Assembly (NCBI GenBank): GCA_029251425.1
Contig: JAQXDJ010000440.1
Coordinates: 1 to 41,627 of the forward strand
Source: Vicingaceae bacterium
GTDB lineage: Bacteria; Bacteroidota; Bacteroidia; Flavobacteriales_E; Vicingaceae
DNA length: 41,627 bases
Reading direction: 5' to 3'
Of the stretch, positions 1-8,240 are shown one piece after another. The notes under the pieces were generated by a model, which ran no database searches, was not told where the DNA came from, and saw only the letters and a list, made by a program, of their open reading frames with translations. Within the stretch, counting starts at the first letter, position 1, and each line of letters opens with the position of its first letter. The position numbers were made by a program, and so were the translations under genes.

Positions 1-24
1 CTAATAAATACATTAACTATAATT

Positions 25-1110
25 ATGAAATTTATATTTTTATCACTTTTTACAATATTATTGAACCTCAATAGTATGTGTCAATCTTCTAAAATCACTC
101 CTGGTTTTTCTAAAATAGAATATTCTGAGTTACTAAAAATATCGACAAGACAAAGTGACTCTCTTTACAATAAGGAACTACCTGCTCCTAAAAAGTTCAG
201 CAGAGTTTATAGGTCTAAAGTCGTAGGTCTTGATAACCGTTGGGAATTATGGACATCAAAAGATTCCATAGCTACAATAAGTATAAGAGGAACAACCTTA
301 AAATTAGAAAGTTGGATTGAGAACTTTTTTGCAGCAATGCTACCTGCCTCGGGAACAATCCATTTGAGTGATTCTCTGATTTATAATTACCACCTAAGCA
401 ATAATAAAAGAGCATCTGTACATGCTGGGTGGCTGATTGGCACTCTTTCTTTATATGAAGATATACTACCCAAAATTGATTCTTGTCTAGATAGTGGTAC
501 TAATGATTTCTATATAATTGGACATAGTCAAGGTGGTGCTATAGCATATTTACTCACATCTATGTTACACGATCTGAAAAGTAAAAATTTAAAATATAAA
601 AACCTAACAATAAAAACTTACGCTAGTGCTGCCCCAAAACCTGGCAACCTATATTATGCATATGAATATGAAGCTCTCACTCAAAATGGTTGGGCTTTTA
701 ATGTTGTTAACTCCGCTGATTGGGTTCCAGAAGGTCCATTTTCCATACAAACAACAAATGATTACAATACGCTTAACCCTTTTAAGTATGTAGATGATGC
801 TCTTAAAAAAACTTCATTCCCTAAAAACATTATACTTAAACATGTCTATAATCAACTAGACAAACCGACTAAAAAAGCCAAAAAAAGATTCAATAGAAAT
901 CTAGGTCAACACATGTCTAAACAAATTAAACATTATTTCCCCGATTTTAAATCTCCAAATTTTCAAGAAAGCACAAATTATGTCCGTGTTGGTAAAACCA
1001 TCGTTTTATATGCTGATGAAGAATATTTTAAAGTATTCCCTAATACTGAAGGTGAAATATGGCAGCATCACAAATTTGAGGGCTACTTCTACTTATTAGA
1101 AAAAATATAG
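25..1110 (+). CDS. Secreted class 3 lipase family protein
   Basis: This is a 361-aa alpha/beta-hydrolase of the lipase class 3 (fungal-lipase-like) type, predicted to cleave ester bonds of lipids outside the cytoplasm. Residues 1-20 form a hydrophobic signal peptide ending near NSMCQ. The nucleophile elbow GHSQGG lies about residue 167. A later NSADWVP segment resembles the class 3 region carrying the acid residue, and a His follows in GQHMSKQIKHY; assigning these as Asp and His of the triad is inference. The ATG at 25 directly precedes the signal peptide. It stands alone, convergent with the rfaE2 operon. Its TAG stop falls inside the left arm of the inverted-repeat element at 1106-1300, so its last residues may have been reshaped by that element. 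The substrate cannot be told from sequence. Confidence 0.85.
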   Translation: MKFIFLSLFTILLNLNSMCQSSKITPGFSKIEYSELLKISTRQSDSLYNKELPAPKKFSRVYRSKVVGLDNRWELWTSKDSIATISIRGTTLKLESWIENFFAAMLPASGTIHLSDSLIYNYHLSNNKRASVHAGWLIGTLSLYEDILPKIDSCLDSGTNDFYIIGHSQGGAIAYLLTSMLHDLKSKNLKYKNLTIKTYASAAPKPGNLYYAYEYEALTQNGWAFNVVNSADWVPEGPFSIQTTNDYNTLNPFKYVDDALKKTSFPKNIILKHVYNQLDKPTKKAKKRFNRNLGQHMSKQIKHYFPDFKSPNFQESTNYVRVGKTIVLYADEEYFKVFPNTEGEIWQHHKFEGYFYLLEKI

Positions 1111-1300
1111 TTAACAAGGTCTATAGCTCATAGCGGTTCGGCCGTTATTGCTCGTGCTAATGTCGTCCATAGTCCGCCAAATCTTCGATTTGGATTTTAC
1201 TCTCGAAATTTAAAATCCAAATCGAAGATTTGGCTAAGTGGTAAACCGTTTATTTCTGTAACTTCGAAATCGCTACAAGCTATAGACCTTGTTAACTATA
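1106..1300. repeat. Nested inverted-repeat (MITE-like) element
   Basis: Outer arms of 30 bp (1106-1135 and 1271-1300) match at 28 positions; both contain AACAAGGTCTATAGCT or its complement. Inside is a second inverted repeat with perfect 24-bp arms (1176-1199 and 1211-1234) around an 11-bp loop. Each inner arm contains its own small palindrome, CCAAATCTTCGATTTGG. No ORF or transposase lies within. Both ends are bordered by TA, consistent with, but not proof of, a TA target duplication as made by IS630/mariner-type enzymes. It sits between two convergent genes and could also act as a bidirectional terminator. Confidence 0.7.
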
Positions 1301-1366
1301 CTTTTTCAAAACTTAAAATTCTCTTCGTTGAAAAAACTAATTCAGCTGGCATTGCCAACATAACTT

Positions 1367-1888
1367 CTAACTTTTCTTTATTTTTTCTTCTATTTTCGTG
1401 GTAGAATAACCATCAACAAATTGGATAACATTTACTACTCCTCCATTTTGGTTTACCACATCAGAACCTACTATATATTTCTTATCAGAAGCATCTGTAC
1501 AATTTGCATCGTAATCCCCCCCTTTAATTAAAACATCGGGTTTAATTTTAGAAATTAATTCAAAAGGAGTGTTCGCATCAAATATTACAACAGCATCTAC
1601 AAATTCTAATGCAGCAATAATTAAAGCTCTAGAGTTTTCATCTTGTAAAGGCCTACTATCTCCTTTTCCTAAACGCTTAACTGAAGCGTCAGCATTTACA
1701 GCCACAATTAGTTTATCCGCAAAATCTGCTGTTTGTGCTAAATATTCAATGTGCCCACGATGTAAAAGATCAAAAACACCATTGGTAAATACTATTTTTT
1801 GATTTGTTCCTTTCCAAGTTTTAATAACATCCAATAATTGCTCTTGAGCAACTACTTTATTCTTTACCGATTCAAACTTGCTACTCAT
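1367..1888 (-). CDS. rfaE2: D-glycero-beta-D-manno-heptose 1-phosphate adenylyltransferase
   Basis: This 173-aa cytoplasmic nucleotidyltransferase transfers AMP from ATP to heptose-1-phosphate, the activation step before ADP-heptose is used for LPS core. The signature FTNGVFDLLHRGH near residues 34-47 contains the HxGH motif of the cytidylyltransferase-like fold. The length matches the stand-alone second domain of HldE; the kinase half (RfaE1) is not in this window. Its ATG overlaps the TAA of the upstream flippase-like gene by one base (TAATG), so the two are probably translationally coupled. It is the last gene of the leftward panC operon. The family also includes glycerol-3-phosphate cytidylyltransferases, but the KPDVLIKGGDY segment fits RfaE2 best. 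Confidence 0.9.
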   Translation of the reverse strand: MSSKFESVKNKVVAQEQLLDVIKTWKGTNQKIVFTNGVFDLLHRGHIEYLAQTADFADKLIVAVNADASVKRLGKGDSRPLQDENSRALIIAALEFVDAVVIFDANTPFELISKIKPDVLIKGGDYDANCTDASDKKYIVGSDVVNQNGGVVNVIQFVDGYSTTKIEEKIKKS

Positions 1889-2862
1889 TAGGCAATTTGT
1901 TTTTTATTGGTAAATGGTAAAACAAATAACGATACCAACCCTGCCAAAATAGTAAACAGTGTTAACGCAGACCATGCTAACATACTAAATGATCCAGCAT
2001 TTTCTATCCCATACAATTGACTTAACAATGTTGCAACCATAAACGGATAAAGTCCTAATCCTCCTGGCGAAGCAGAAATAGCGACAGCACCAACTACAAA
2101 GGCGGCAAAAACAGCATTCATGCTTAACCCTGCAGTTTCTGGTAGTGCAAAAGCACAAACCCAAATCATTCCAACATAACAACCCCAAATAAATAAAGTA
2201 TGTAAAATATATGCCGCTCGTTGTTTTAATTTAAATATTGTTTTAACACCCTCTAAAACACCTTTAATTAACCCTAAAACTTTTTCTTTTAAAATCGGAA
2301 TTTTTAATATAGCAACGATTCCAACTAAAATAGCCCCTGCAGCAGTAAAATAAACCCACATAGGTATAACAGTTTCAGTTTTTCCAGAGTTTCGAATTTC
2401 ATTAAACGCCTCTAAATCTTTTTGTAAATAAAGCGTAATTCCTAACACAATACTGAGCATTACTAAATCAATAATTCGTTCTACAATTATGGTCCCAAAA
2501 ACTTTATCAAACTTAGTATTTTCTTGAAATTTAGCATAGTACCCTGCACGAGCAACTTCGCCCGACCTAGGTATTGTTAGATTAATTAAATAACCAATCA
2601 TAACACTGTGATACATTTTCCAAAAATTAGGTTTATGCCCTAAAGGTTCTAACATATATTTCCACCTGTAAGCCCTACTCATGTGACTTAATAACATAAT
2701 AATTAATCCGTAAAACAAATAAATATAGTCTGCTTTTATAAATGCTTCTTTTAAGCTAGTTAGCTCCTCTTCAGACATATTAGAAATAAAAAACCACGTT
2801 AAATAAACTCCAATTCCGAGCGGAAGAACGATTTTAAGAATATTAATTAAGGTTTTTTTCAA
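1888..2862 (-). CDS. Flippase-like integral membrane protein (LPG synthase TM-region family)
   Basis: A 324-aa inner-membrane protein of the lysylphosphatidylglycerol synthase transmembrane-region / UPF0104 (YbhN-like) family. About eight hydrophobic segments run through the chain, and the family-like stretches SHMSRAYRWKYML and PRSGEVARAGYYAK are present near residues 63-106. It lacks the C-terminal aminoacyl-transferase domain of MprF, so a lipid-handling role without aminoacylation is inferred. The start codon is TTG (reverse complement of CAA at 2860-2862). No ATG gives an intact first membrane segment, and MKKTLINILK is a natural N-terminus. It follows panC by 22 bases and overlaps rfaE2 by one base. 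The substrate is unknown. Confidence 0.85.
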   Translation of the reverse strand: MKKTLINILKIVLPLGIGVYLTWFFISNMSEEELTSLKEAFIKADYIYLFYGLIIMLLSHMSRAYRWKYMLEPLGHKPNFWKMYHSVMIGYLINLTIPRSGEVARAGYYAKFQENTKFDKVFGTIIVERIIDLVMLSIVLGITLYLQKDLEAFNEIRNSGKTETVIPMWVYFTAAGAILVGIVAILKIPILKEKVLGLIKGVLEGVKTIFKLKQRAAYILHTLFIWGCYVGMIWVCAFALPETAGLSMNAVFAAFVVGAVAISASPGGLGLYPFMVATLLSQLYGIENAGSFSMLAWSALTLFTILAGLVSLFVLPFTNKKQIA

Positions 2863-2884
2863 AGCTATATTTTGAATCGTAAAA

Positions 2885-3721
2885 TTAGTTAATAATTGTC
2901 ATATTGTCGATTAGCCTAACTCCACTTACATTAACCGCTGTAAAGGCAATATATTTATCTGCATGGCCCCAATTTATAATTGGCTCTAAAGTTAATTCAT
3001 CTGCAATTTCAAAATATTCTGGATCAAAGTTTTTATGCTCACTCATTTCTTTCAAAAAATGACTTTTTAATTCTGAAACAGACTTATGTTTATGCTCACA
3101 AACGTATTTAAGTGCTTTGCTAATTATACTCGCTTGTTCTTTTTCAACGCTTGACAAGCGCTCATTTCTTGAGCTCATTGCTAGTCCATTTTCTTCTCTA
3201 AAAATTGGGCAGCCCACTATTTTTGTTGGAGAATTAATTTGTTTTGCCAAAGCTTTAATTACAGCTAATTGTTGGTAATCTTTTTCTCCAAAATAGGCTC
3301 GAGTTGGCTTTAATATTTCAAAAAACCGCTCAATAACAATAGCTACTCCATTAAAATGCCCGGGTCTATGTTCGGCTTCCATTACCTCTGAAAGTGTTCC
3401 AAAATCAAAGTTTTTTTCTACTTTTTGAGGATACATTTCTGTAACACTTGGTATAAAAACAACATCACAACCTCCTGTTTTTAACTTTTCTAAATCAGCT
3501 GGTGTATTTCTAGGGTATTTTTCTAAATCTTCTTTTTTATTAAACTGTTTTGGATTTACAAAAATGCTACAAATAGTGAGCTCATTTTCTTCTTTAGAAA
3601 TATCAATCAATGAAATATGAGCTTGATGTAAAGCTCCCATTGTAGCAACAAAACCAACGCTTTTTGTTGCATGTTGAGATAAGTAATTTTGTATTTCTTT
3701 AACCGTATAAAATATTTGCAT
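2885..3721 (-). CDS. panC: Pantoate--beta-alanine ligase (pantothenate synthetase)
   Basis: This is a 278-aa cytoplasmic enzyme that condenses pantoate and beta-alanine with ATP, the last step to pantothenate and hence CoA. The usual family blocks are present: TMGALHQAHISLI, SIFVNPKQFN, the PGHFNGVA segment, ARAYFGEKDYQQ-like region (here TRAYFGEKDYQQ) and AMSSRNERLS. The ORF track starts at a TTG at 3739; the ATG at 3721 (MQIFYTVKE) matches the normal family start and is preferred. One oddity is that the nucleotide-binding HxGH signature reads HQAH, with Ala (codon GCT) for the usual Gly. It heads the leftward operon, divergent from the GlgA-like gene. A panD, common beside panC in related genomes, is absent. 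Confidence 0.93.
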   Translation of the reverse strand: MQIFYTVKEIQNYLSQHATKSVGFVATMGALHQAHISLIDISKEENELTICSIFVNPKQFNKKEDLEKYPRNTPADLEKLKTGGCDVVFIPSVTEMYPQKVEKNFDFGTLSEVMEAEHRPGHFNGVAIVIERFFEILKPTRAYFGEKDYQQLAVIKALAKQINSPTKIVGCPIFREENGLAMSSRNERLSSVEKEQASIISKALKYVCEHKHKSVSELKSHFLKEMSEHKNFDPEYFEIADELTLEPIINWGHADKYIAFTAVNVSGVRLIDNMTIIN

Positions 3722-3807
3722 ATTTATATAAGCTTTCAATTTGGCGCAAAATAAATCATTTATTTAGAGATATAGCTTGTTAAAAGCTGTTAATCCAACA
3801 TGTAAAC

Positions 3808-3838
3808 TTGACAATCCCCTAAAAATAGCGTACTTTTG
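3808..3838 (+). promoter_or_regulatory. Bacteroidetes-type promoter for the GlgA-like/DUF4270/glmS operon
   Basis: A -33 TTG (3808-3810) and a -7 TACTTTTG (3831-3838) are separated by 20 bases, matching the Bacteroidetes primary-sigma consensus TTG-N(17-23)-TAnnTTTG. The ATG of the first gene lies 24 bases after the -7 box, giving a short leader. This is the best promoter match in the window. Confidence 0.75.
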
Positions 3839-3861
3839 CATACTAAACTTATAGGCAGATT

Positions 3862-4692
3862 ATGAAAAAGAAGAAGATTTTATTTATATCCCAAGAAATT
3901 ACACCATACCTAGAAGAGAACGAGTTAGGTCACTTTGGAAGGTATTTACCACAAGGAATCCAAGAGGACGGAAAAGAAATTAGAACATTTATGCCAAAAT
4001 TTGGCTGTATCAATGAAAGAAGAAATCAACTACACGAAGTAATTCGCCTTTCTGGTATGAACTTAATCATAAACGACAACGATCACCCACTAATTATTAA
4101 AGTTGGGTCTATACAGGCTGCCAGAATGCAAGTTTACTTTATAGACAGCGAAGACTTTTTCCAAAGAAAAGCTGTTTTCCATGATAAAAAAACTGGCGAA
4201 GAATTTAAAGATAATGATGAAAGAGCAATTTTCTTTGTGAGAGGCGTTTTAGAAACAGTAAAAAAATTAGGTTGGGTGCCAGACATTATTCACTGTCATG
4301 GTTGGATGACCAGTTTAGTTCCTCTTTACATTAAAACTTCATTCAAAAAAGAACCTATTTTTGAAAATTCAAAAGTAATTTTCTCATTATACAATAATGA
4401 TTTCGAGCAACCGTTAGACAAAGACTTTGCTAAAAAAGCATTGATGGATGACATTTCTGATGAAGCAATTGCTGATTATGCAGACACCTCATTTGTTGGC
4501 TTAAACAAAGCTGCAATGAATGCTGCTGATGCGGTTATAATGGCAAGCGAAACTATTAATCCTGAGCTAGAAAAACACTTTAACGAAAGTGCTAAACCAA
4601 AACTAGGATATCAAGCTCCTGAAGATTACATTGCTGCTTATTCTAATTTTTATGATGAAATTTTAGAAGGGTCAGAAGTATTACAAGATTAA
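3862..4692 (+). CDS. Glycogen/starch synthase-like protein, GT5 N-terminal domain only
   Basis: This 276-aa protein resembles only the first Rossmann domain of GT5 glycogen synthases (GlgA, normally about 480 aa). Recognisable blocks are KKILFISQEITPY at the N-terminus, the FMPKFGCI stretch, the VYFID segment, NDERAIFF and PDIIHCHGWMT. The C-terminal GT-B half is absent. The ADP-glucose-binding KxGGL loop expected about residue 15 is replaced by ENELGHFGRYLP. It is therefore unlikely to be a functional glycogen synthase; a regulatory, binding or structural role is inferred. Database annotations usually still say glycogen/starch synthase. It is first in an operon with DUF4270 and glmS, with 18 bases to the next gene. 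Confidence 0.8.
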   Translation: MKKKKILFISQEITPYLEENELGHFGRYLPQGIQEDGKEIRTFMPKFGCINERRNQLHEVIRLSGMNLIINDNDHPLIIKVGSIQAARMQVYFIDSEDFFQRKAVFHDKKTGEEFKDNDERAIFFVRGVLETVKKLGWVPDIIHCHGWMTSLVPLYIKTSFKKEPIFENSKVIFSLYNNDFEQPLDKDFAKKALMDDISDEAIADYADTSFVGLNKAAMNAADAVIMASETINPELEKHFNESAKPKLGYQAPEDYIAAYSNFYDEILEGSEVLQD

Positions 4693-4710
4693 AATAACTT
4701 AATATAAAAA

Positions 4711-6006
4711 ATGAATTTAACTTTTTTATTGCAAAAAGGGTTTTTACTTTCTGCGCTATTTCTAATTTCTGTTCTGTTTTCTTGTAAAAAAGACGGAAAA
4801 ATTTCTCCAGATTTTGACAATGGGAATTTATCAATTATTTATACTGATACTTTTTCAATTCAATCTACCGTTGAAAAAGATGATCCTTCACAAACAGACC
4901 TTATTCCTTTTCAACTTCTAGGAGTTTATAATGATCCTGTTTTTGGTGTTAGATCATCCTCTATCTATACAAATGTTGGGTTAACAGGTGCTACCGATTT
5001 TGGTGATAGCCTTACAGTAGATTCTTTAGTTTTATCATTAACTGTTTCACAATCATACGGAGACGCCTCTTCATCTATTACGGCTAACGTCTTTGAGTTA
5101 AGCAGCCCTTTAAGTAGTTCTACATCTCATTTTTCTAACACGTATTCTTCTGTTAAAAACGTACTCTTAGGAAGTCGTTCATTTACACCAAGTACAATGG
5201 TAGATTCAGAACTGCGTATAGTGATTACAGACACGTCCTTACTTGGTCCTATACAACGAGACTCTTTTTATGTTGACAATAATGAGTTTTATACAAAACT
5301 TAGCGGCTTACATATTGTTACTTCTGATACTGCAGGTGGTAGCCCTGTAATTAATACAAATTCAGGAGCTTTTGCTCTATTTAATTTCAGCTCTTCCGCT
5401 TCTAAACTATCTATATATTATAGAAATGGTAACGCTTCTGATGCACCAAGCAAAGTAGAAGACCTAACTCTTGATAGCCGTGTTAAAACCTATTCTCGAT
5501 TTATAAATGACTATTCGGGAACAGATGTTGAAAAACACCTTAATAATGACCCTTCAAAAAATACAAACAGAATTTATGTTTCTGACATGGAAGGGACAAG
5601 AACAAAAATCGAAATTCCATATATTAAAAACTTAGCTGATCAAGGGCAAATCTCAATCAATAAAGCAGAAATGACTTTTACCATTGAAACAGGCACTGAC
5701 GATGCCCCAAACAATGTTCTTGAAGCATTAACCTTGTCAGGTATTAATTCTAATGGAGATGCTTACAATCTTATTGATGAAAGTGAAGGAGATGAACATT
5801 TTGGAGGAACCTATAATTCAACATCTAAAACAATATCGTTTAATATAACTCGACATATTCACGAAATAATTAACGGAACAATAACTGATTACGGAATGTA
5901 TTTAACACCTAATGCTGCCATAGTTGTTCCAAACAGAGCTGTATTTAATTCTGAAAACAGTCCTACTTTCAAAACTAAACTAGAAATTACTTACTCAAAA
6001 CTTTAA
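4711..6006 (+). CDS. DUF4270 family lipoprotein
   Basis: A 431-aa predicted outer-surface or periplasmic lipoprotein. The signal peptide ends in the lipobox LFSC, with the lipidated Cys at residue 25 followed by KKDGK. The mature part, with the IIYTDTFSIQS start, the YNDPVFGVRSSSIYTNV block and a predicted all-beta body, fits DUF4270, a family known mainly from Bacteroidetes and without an assigned biochemical function. It lies between the GlgA-like gene and glmS with gaps of 18 and 3 bases, so it is almost certainly co-transcribed with them. I do not know its function. The neighbourhood hints at cell envelope or amino-sugar metabolism, but that is inference only. Confidence 0.8.
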   Translation: MNLTFLLQKGFLLSALFLISVLFSCKKDGKISPDFDNGNLSIIYTDTFSIQSTVEKDDPSQTDLIPFQLLGVYNDPVFGVRSSSIYTNVGLTGATDFGDSLTVDSLVLSLTVSQSYGDASSSITANVFELSSPLSSSTSHFSNTYSSVKNVLLGSRSFTPSTMVDSELRIVITDTSLLGPIQRDSFYVDNNEFYTKLSGLHIVTSDTAGGSPVINTNSGAFALFNFSSSASKLSIYYRNGNASDAPSKVEDLTLDSRVKTYSRFINDYSGTDVEKHLNNDPSKNTNRIYVSDMEGTRTKIEIPYIKNLADQGQISINKAEMTFTIETGTDDAPNNVLEALTLSGINSNGDAYNLIDESEGDEHFGGTYNSTSKTISFNITRHIHEIINGTITDYGMYLTPNAAIVVPNRAVFNSENSPTFKTKLEITYSKL

Positions 6007-6009
6007 AAT

Positions 6010-7854
6010 ATGTGTGGAATTGTTGCTTATGTTGGAGATAAACAGGCTTATCCAATTGTAATTAAAGGTTTAAAAAGATTAGAATATAGAGGTTACGACA
6101 GTTCTGGAGTTGCCTTAATTAACAACAACAATCTAAATCTATACAAAAAGCAAGGGAAGGTTGTTGAGTTAGAAAAATTTACAGAAGGTAAAGATATCAC
6201 TAGCACAGTCGGCATTGGGCACACAAGGTGGGCAACACATGGTGCACCTAACGATACTAATGCACATCCACATTACTCAAAATCAAAAAATTTAGCAATA
6301 ATTCATAACGGAATTATTGAAAACTACGCAAGTTTAAAAAAAGAATTAATTCAAAGAGGTCACGAATTTTATAGTGATACAGATACTGAAGTATTAATTC
6401 ACTTAATAGAAGATATACAATATGTTGCAAAAGTAAATTTGGTTGAAGCAGTGAGAATCGCTCTTAATGAAGTAATCGGAGCTTACGCTATTGTTATTAT
6501 TTCTAAAGATGATCCTAATACAATGATTGCTGCTAAAAAAAGTAGTCCTTTAGTAATTGGTGTTGGAAAAGAAGACGATTATTATGTTGCTTCTGATGCA
6601 ACACCATTTGTAGAATACACTAATGAAGTTGTATATTTAGATGATGAACAAATTGCTGTAATCAAAAAAGGAGAAGATCTACGTTTAATTGATATTAAAA
6701 ACCAAGAAATTACACCATATATTCAAGAACTAGAGCTTCAATTGGAGGCAATTGAGAAAGGTGGTTACGACCATTTTATGTTAAAAGAAATATATGAGCA
6801 ACCAACCTCTATAAAAAACAGTATGCGAGGAAGAATTGATGTTGACAAGGGCATTGTTTCTTTAGGTGGAATAAGGGATTATGAGCAAAAAATAATAAAT
6901 GCTAATCGTATTATTATTGTTGCCTGTGGTACATCTTGGCATGCCGGTTTGGTTGGAGAATACCTATTTGAAGATTTAACCAGAATTCCTGTAGAAGTTG
7001 AATACGCATCAGAGTTTAGATATAGAAACCCTATTATAAACGAGAATGATGTTGTTATTGCTATTTCTCAATCAGGAGAAACTGCTGACACCTTGGCTGC
7101 AATTAAACTTGCAAAAGAAAAAGGAGCAACAATTATAGGTATTTGTAATGTTGTTGGCTCTACCATTTCTAGAGAAACACATTGTGGCTCATACACTCAT
7201 GCTGGGCCAGAGATTGGTGTTGCTTCAACCAAAGCTTTTACAGCTCAAGTAACGGTTCTATCTTTAATGGCACTATCTATTGCTCATAAAAAAGGAGCCG
7301 TTTCAGAGTCTAGATTTAGATTACTATTAGCTGAACTAAACGCAATTCCGAGCAAAGTTGAACAGATGCTTCAGTCTGACGAACAAATAAAATATATTTC
7401 AAGCTTATTTAAAGACGCTTCTAACTTTTTATATTTAGGAAGAGGGTATAATTTCCCAGTAGCTTTAGAAGGTGCTTTAAAGCTAAAAGAAATATCATAC
7501 ATCCACGCTGAAGGATATCCTGCTGCAGAAATGAAACACGGTCCTATTGCTTTAATAGACGAAGAAATGCCTTTAGTTGTTGTTGCAACTAAACATAGTA
7601 AATATGAAAAAGTAGTAAGTAACATTGAAGAAGTTAAAGCTCGTAGTGGGAAAATAATTGCTATTGTTACAGAAGGAGATACCGAGGTTAAAGCTATTGC
7701 AGACCACGTTATTGAAGTTCCTGAAACAGAAGATGCTTTAAGTCCTTTACTAACATCTATACCTATGCAGTTATTATCTTATCATATTGCTGTAATGAGA
7801 GGTTGTAATGTAGATCAGCCAAGAAATTTAGCTAAATCTGTAACGGTAGAATAA
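6010..7854 (+). CDS. glmS: Glutamine--fructose-6-phosphate aminotransferase (isomerizing)
   Basis: A 614-aa cytoplasmic enzyme making glucosamine-6-phosphate from fructose-6-phosphate and glutamine, the entry to UDP-GlcNAc, peptidoglycan and LPS. It starts MCGIVAYVG, so Cys2 becomes the N-terminal nucleophile after Met removal. The glutaminase domain (residues 1-230, with GIGHTRWATHG and HNGIIENY) is followed by two SIS sugar isomerase domains with ACGTSWHAG, AISQSGETADT and EGYPAAEMKHGP. The C-terminus ends QPRNLAKSVTVE, a normal family ending. It follows the DUF4270 gene by 3 bases. No GlmS riboswitch/ribozyme is possible in that gap. It converges on the TM2 gene with only 2 bases between stops. 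Confidence 0.97.
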   Translation: MCGIVAYVGDKQAYPIVIKGLKRLEYRGYDSSGVALINNNNLNLYKKQGKVVELEKFTEGKDITSTVGIGHTRWATHGAPNDTNAHPHYSKSKNLAIIHNGIIENYASLKKELIQRGHEFYSDTDTEVLIHLIEDIQYVAKVNLVEAVRIALNEVIGAYAIVIISKDDPNTMIAAKKSSPLVIGVGKEDDYYVASDATPFVEYTNEVVYLDDEQIAVIKKGEDLRLIDIKNQEITPYIQELELQLEAIEKGGYDHFMLKEIYEQPTSIKNSMRGRIDVDKGIVSLGGIRDYEQKIINANRIIIVACGTSWHAGLVGEYLFEDLTRIPVEVEYASEFRYRNPIINENDVVIAISQSGETADTLAAIKLAKEKGATIIGICNVVGSTISRETHCGSYTHAGPEIGVASTKAFTAQVTVLSLMALSIAHKKGAVSESRFRLLLAELNAIPSKVEQMLQSDEQIKYISSLFKDASNFLYLGRGYNFPVALEGALKLKEISYIHAEGYPAAEMKHGPIALIDEEMPLVVVATKHSKYEKVVSNIEEVKARSGKIIAIVTEGDTEVKAIADHVIEVPETEDALSPLLTSIPMQLLSYHIAVMRGCNVDQPRNLAKSVTVE

Positions 7855-7856
7855 AA

Positions 7857-8240
7857 TTACCTTCCCCACATAATAATTTGAGGAGTGTCCTCAAATTTTT
7901 CAAGATCTTTGGTAAAGATGATATTTATCATATCTATTAAAGGTAAAATACCTAACCCTCCAAGAGTTATAGAGTACAACACGGGAGTTCTTTGATGGGT
8001 TCCTAAATATATTCTGTGCCCGCCTAAAAACCCAGTAAAAACAGTAAGCAATATTGCTTTCCCTCTTTTAAATTTAACTTTTGGTGTTGCTTTCTCTGAA
8101 ATTAACTGCTCTAACTCTAATTGAGCCTCAATAATAATTTCATATTGTTCTTGAGTTAATTTTATGGATCCGTTATCTGCGTGAATGCTTAAAGAAAAGA
8201 AAATAAAGCAAACAAAAATTAATATTTTTTTTACAAGCAA
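7857..8240 (-). CDS. TM2 domain membrane protein
   Basis: A small membrane protein with a TM2 domain: GKAILLTVFTGFLGGHRIYLG followed by a second hydrophobic segment LGGLGILPLIDMINIIF and a short tail. TM2 proteins are widespread and mostly uncharacterised. The ORF track opens at a TTG at 8315, and an ATG is available at 8306. I prefer the TTG at 8240, giving about 127 aa, because it places LVKKILIFVCFIFFSLSIHA as a normal signal peptide and follows a possible AGGAAAG ribosome binding site. The longer forms would put about 23 hydrophilic residues before the signal. The start remains uncertain. It is divergent from deoC and converges on glmS. Confidence 0.7.
   Translation of the reverse strand: MLVKKILIFVCFIFFSLSIHADNGSIKLTQEQYEIIIEAQLELEQLISEKATPKVKFKRGKAILLTVFTGFLGGHRIYLGTHQRTPVLYSITLGGLGILPLIDMINIIFTKDLEKFEDTPQIIMWGR

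Noticed and set aside
1569-1802. Plus-strand 77-aa ORF
   Set aside because: It lies entirely inside rfaE2 on the opposite strand and has no recognisable family or start signal; a shadow ORF.
4643-4834. Minus-strand 63-aa ORF across the GlgA-like/DUF4270 junction
   Set aside because: It overlaps two well supported genes on the other strand; composition is that of an AT-rich shadow.
6007-6009. glmS ribozyme or riboswitch upstream of glmS
   Set aside because: Only 3 bases separate glmS from the DUF4270 gene, leaving no room for such an element.
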